Positions 6,983 through 8,276 of a stretch of DNA of 8,276 nucleotides are shown in pieces. The notes below the pieces were generated by a model, which saw only the letters and a program-made list of their open reading frames with translations, ran no database searches and had not been told where the DNA came from. The DNA comes from a bacterium HR32. GTDB taxonomy: Bacteria > Sysuimicrobiota > Sysuimicrobiia > Sysuimicrobiales > Sysuimicrobiaceae. Location: positions 1 to 8,276 of the forward strand of contig BEII01000048.1 of NCBI GenBank assembly GCA_002898935.1, given 5' to 3'. The number at the start of each line of letters is the position of its first letter. The stretch's first letter is position 1. A program made the position numbers and the translations under genes.

Positions 6983-6986
6983 TGCC

Positions 6987-8036
6987 GTGCGGGACGTCGA
7001 GTACCTGGGCAACCCTTTGTGGCTGTGGCTTGCCAGCCTGCTGGCCGCGGCGGTCGTCCTGGCGGCTGGAGCCGCCCTGCGGGCGTGGCTCGTTCGTGGC
7101 CTGCGCGGCCGTGGGGAAGTGGACCTCGCGGCGCTGGGGCTGCGGCTCGCCGAACGGAGCTGGCTGCTCGTGCTACTCCTCGCGCTGCGGGCTGCGGCTG
7201 CCCTGCTGGAGCTGCCACCACGGGCAGAGCGGATTGTGGAGGGCGCCAGCACCGTGGCCCTCTTCCTCCAACTCGGGGTGTGGGGCAGCGTGGCTGTGGG
7301 TTGGGCGGTGGACCGGGAGGTCCGACGCCGTGTGATCGCAGACCCCGCGGCGGCCACCACGCTCGCGGCCCTCAGCTACCTGGCCCGCTTCGCGCTGTGG
7401 ACAGTCCTGTTGCTGTTGCTGCTGGACAACCTGGGTGTGCGGGTGACCGCCCTCGTGGCCGGGCTCGGCGTCGGCGGCGTGGCCGTGGCCCTGGCCCTGC
7501 AGAACGTGCTGGGCGACCTGTTCGCCTCCCTGGCCATCGCGCTCGACAAGCCGTTCCAGATCGGTGACTTCATCATCGTGGACGGCTACCTGGGCACCGT
7601 GGAGCACATCGGCCTGAAGACCACCCGCATCCGGTCCCTGTGGGGCGAGCAAATCGTCTTCTCGAACAACGACCTGCTGCAGAGCCGGATCCGCAACTTC
7701 AAACGGATGGCGGAGCGGCGCGTGGTGTTCACCCTGGGCGTGGTCTACCGGACGCCCTACGACCAGCTGGCCCGCATCCCCGCGCTGTTGCGCGAGGTGG
7801 TGGAGGCGCAGCCGGGTGTCCGGTTCGACCGCGCCCACTTCAAGGAGTTCGGAGAGTCCGCCCTGGTGTACGAGGTGGTCTACTACGTGCTGGATCCCGA
7901 CTACAACCGTTACATGGACACGCAGCAGGCCATCAACCTGGAGATCGTGCGACGCTTCCACCAGGAAGGCGTGGAGTTCGCGTACCCTACGCGCACCGTC
8001 GTCGTGGAACGGACGCCGTCCCAGCGGCTCCGCTGA
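6987..8036 (+). CDS. mscS: MscS-family small-conductance mechanosensitive channel
   Basis: Inner-membrane channel that opens under membrane tension to release solutes on osmotic down-shock; 349 residues from GTG 6987. There appear to be five hydrophobic segments (about 11-36, 58-74, 86-107, 130-147, 152-185). The last is the pore-lining helix with the Gly/Ala pattern GLGVGGVAVALALQNVLGDL (159-178), followed by the family signature LDKPFQIGDFIIVDG (186-200). The soluble beta domain follows, with GTVEHIGLKTTRIRS (203-217) and NNDLLQSRIRNF (227-238). A C-terminal alpha/beta domain runs to about 340. It has two more helices than the three of E. coli MscS but lacks the large periplasmic domain of MscK. 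Divergent from the trehalose operon, sharing about 150 bp of upstream DNA. Compatible solutes such as trehalose are plausible cargo on release, but that is inference. Confidence 0.95.
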   Translation: MRDVEYLGNPLWLWLASLLAAAVVLAAGAALRAWLVRGLRGRGEVDLAALGLRLAERSWLLVLLLALRAAAALLELPPRAERIVEGASTVALFLQLGVWGSVAVGWAVDREVRRRVIADPAAATTLAALSYLARFALWTVLLLLLLDNLGVRVTALVAGLGVGGVAVALALQNVLGDLFASLAIALDKPFQIGDFIIVDGYLGTVEHIGLKTTRIRSLWGEQIVFSNNDLLQSRIRNFKRMAERRVVFTLGVVYRTPYDQLARIPALLREVVEAQPGVRFDRAHFKEFGESALVYEVVYYVLDPDYNRYMDTQQAINLEIVRRFHQEGVEFAYPTRTVVVERTPSQRLR

Positions 8037-8063
8037 GCTGTGGGCTGCGGCGTGAGGTTCGAG
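8037..8063. other. 27-bp convergent intergenic gap without visible terminator
   Basis: Between the TGA of mscS and the TAG of the converging gene lie only 27 bp. I find no G/C-rich hairpin followed by a T-run on either strand, so termination must be factor-dependent or lie inside the opposite gene. Confidence 0.5.
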
Positions 8064-8276
8064 CTAGGCGCCCCCCCCACCCCCCGCCTTGCGGCGGCGT
8101 CGGCGGCGTCGGCGGCGCTTGGCCGGTTGCGCCGCGGGCTCCTCCGGCGTCGGAGGCTCCGCGGTGGCCGTGGCTGGCTCGGCTGCGGGCGCCGAGACGG
8201 TCGCTTCCGGCGCAGGCCTCGCCTTCATCAGCCGGATCTCCTCCGCCACCCGCTCCCGCTCCGCGCTCCACCGCAT
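8064..8276 (-). CDS. Hypothetical protein end with Pro/Ala linker, Arg9 tract and Gly tail (5' end at window edge)
   Basis: Seventy codons are visible. An ATG is the very last codon of the window, so this may be the true start or an internal Met of a longer protein. Residues 1-20 form a charged, probably helical stretch (RWSAERERVAEEIRLMKAR). Residues 21-52 are a disordered Pro/Ala/Glu linker, then comes Lys53-Arg9-Lys63, and the protein ends AGGGGGA. The codon pattern is G/C-ending like its neighbours, which supports real coding. The basic tail suggests nucleic-acid or ribosome binding, as in RNA-handling proteins with poly-Arg tails, but I do not recognise a family. No membrane segment or signal peptide is visible. 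It converges on mscS with 27 bp between the stop codons. Confidence 0.6.
   Translation of the reverse strand: MRWSAERERVAEEIRLMKARPAPEATVSAPAAEPATATAEPPTPEEPAAQPAKRRRRRRRRRKAGGGGGA
8071..8085. repeat. C8-A-C6 homopolymer tract (G-run on coding strand)
   Basis: Eight C, one A, six C on the plus strand, encoding the Gly-rich tail of the converging gene on the minus strand (GGGGGG-T-GGGGGGGG). Such runs are prone to slippage and sequencing error, and could fold as a G-quadruplex near the 3' end of that mRNA. Confidence 0.7.
8091..8117. repeat. Short 9-bp tandem repeat coding for the Arg9 tract
   Basis: Three near-identical 9-bp units on the plus strand (GCGGCGGCG, then two copies of TCGGCGGCG). 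Read on the minus strand they give nine Arg codons (CGC/CGA) flanked by Lys codons on both sides. The unit pattern suggests growth by replication slippage. Confidence 0.7.

Noticed and set aside
6975..6986. TTG start four codons upstream for mscS
   Set aside because: It overlaps the GGAGGG ribosome binding site that serves GTG 6987 and has no Shine-Dalgarno of its own.
8091..8117. 9-bp tandem units as a possible CRISPR or regulatory repeat array
   Set aside because: Units are contiguous without spacers and in frame as Arg codons. This is a coding low-complexity repeat.
1..8276. tRNA, rRNA, insertion sequence, CRISPR or phage signals
   Set aside because: None seen on either strand. All long stretches are explained by the listed protein genes with uniform composition.

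Overview
The window comes from a GC-rich bacterial chromosome. By eye roughly two thirds or more of the bases are G or C, third codon positions are nearly always G or C, and GTG starts are common. The genes resemble families seen in Actinomycetota, Chloroflexota and deep-branching thermophilic lineages. The sequence does not allow a firm taxonomic assignment.

Almost all of the minus strand from about 6833 down to 1 is one tightly packed operon for an alpha-glucoside and trehalose. In transcription order it holds: a substrate-binding lipoprotein (aglE-like), two ABC permeases (aglF- and aglG-like), a bifunctional trehalose-6-phosphate synthase/phosphatase (OtsA-OtsB fusion), a small DUF5752-type protein with an internal duplication, and a TreT-type retaining glycosyltransferase that runs off the left edge. 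Most gaps are 0 to 10 bp. The exception is 44 bp before aglG, where the expected start region appears shifted out of frame by one base.

A divergent gene on the plus strand (6987-8036) encodes an MscS-type mechanosensitive channel. The roughly 150 bp between it and aglE contain the only AT-rich patch in the window. That patch has a recognisable extended -10 promoter for the operon, and the operon leader carries two short palindromes. Right of mscS, convergently oriented, is the end (or whole) of a small protein with a Pro/Ala-rich linker, an uninterrupted Arg9 tract and a poly-Gly tail.

Taken together the locus looks like a trehalose and osmotic-stress module. Trehalose or a related alpha-glucoside is imported by AglEFG, whose ATPase is not in the window. 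Trehalose is made from UDP-glucose and glucose-6-phosphate by the OtsAB fusion, and made or broken down in one reversible step by TreT. MscS would relieve turgor on down-shock. The gene set combines two arrangements known from archaea: TPSP-glycosyltransferase-mechanosensitive channel (Thermoproteus tenax) and MalEFG-TreT (Thermococcus litoralis).
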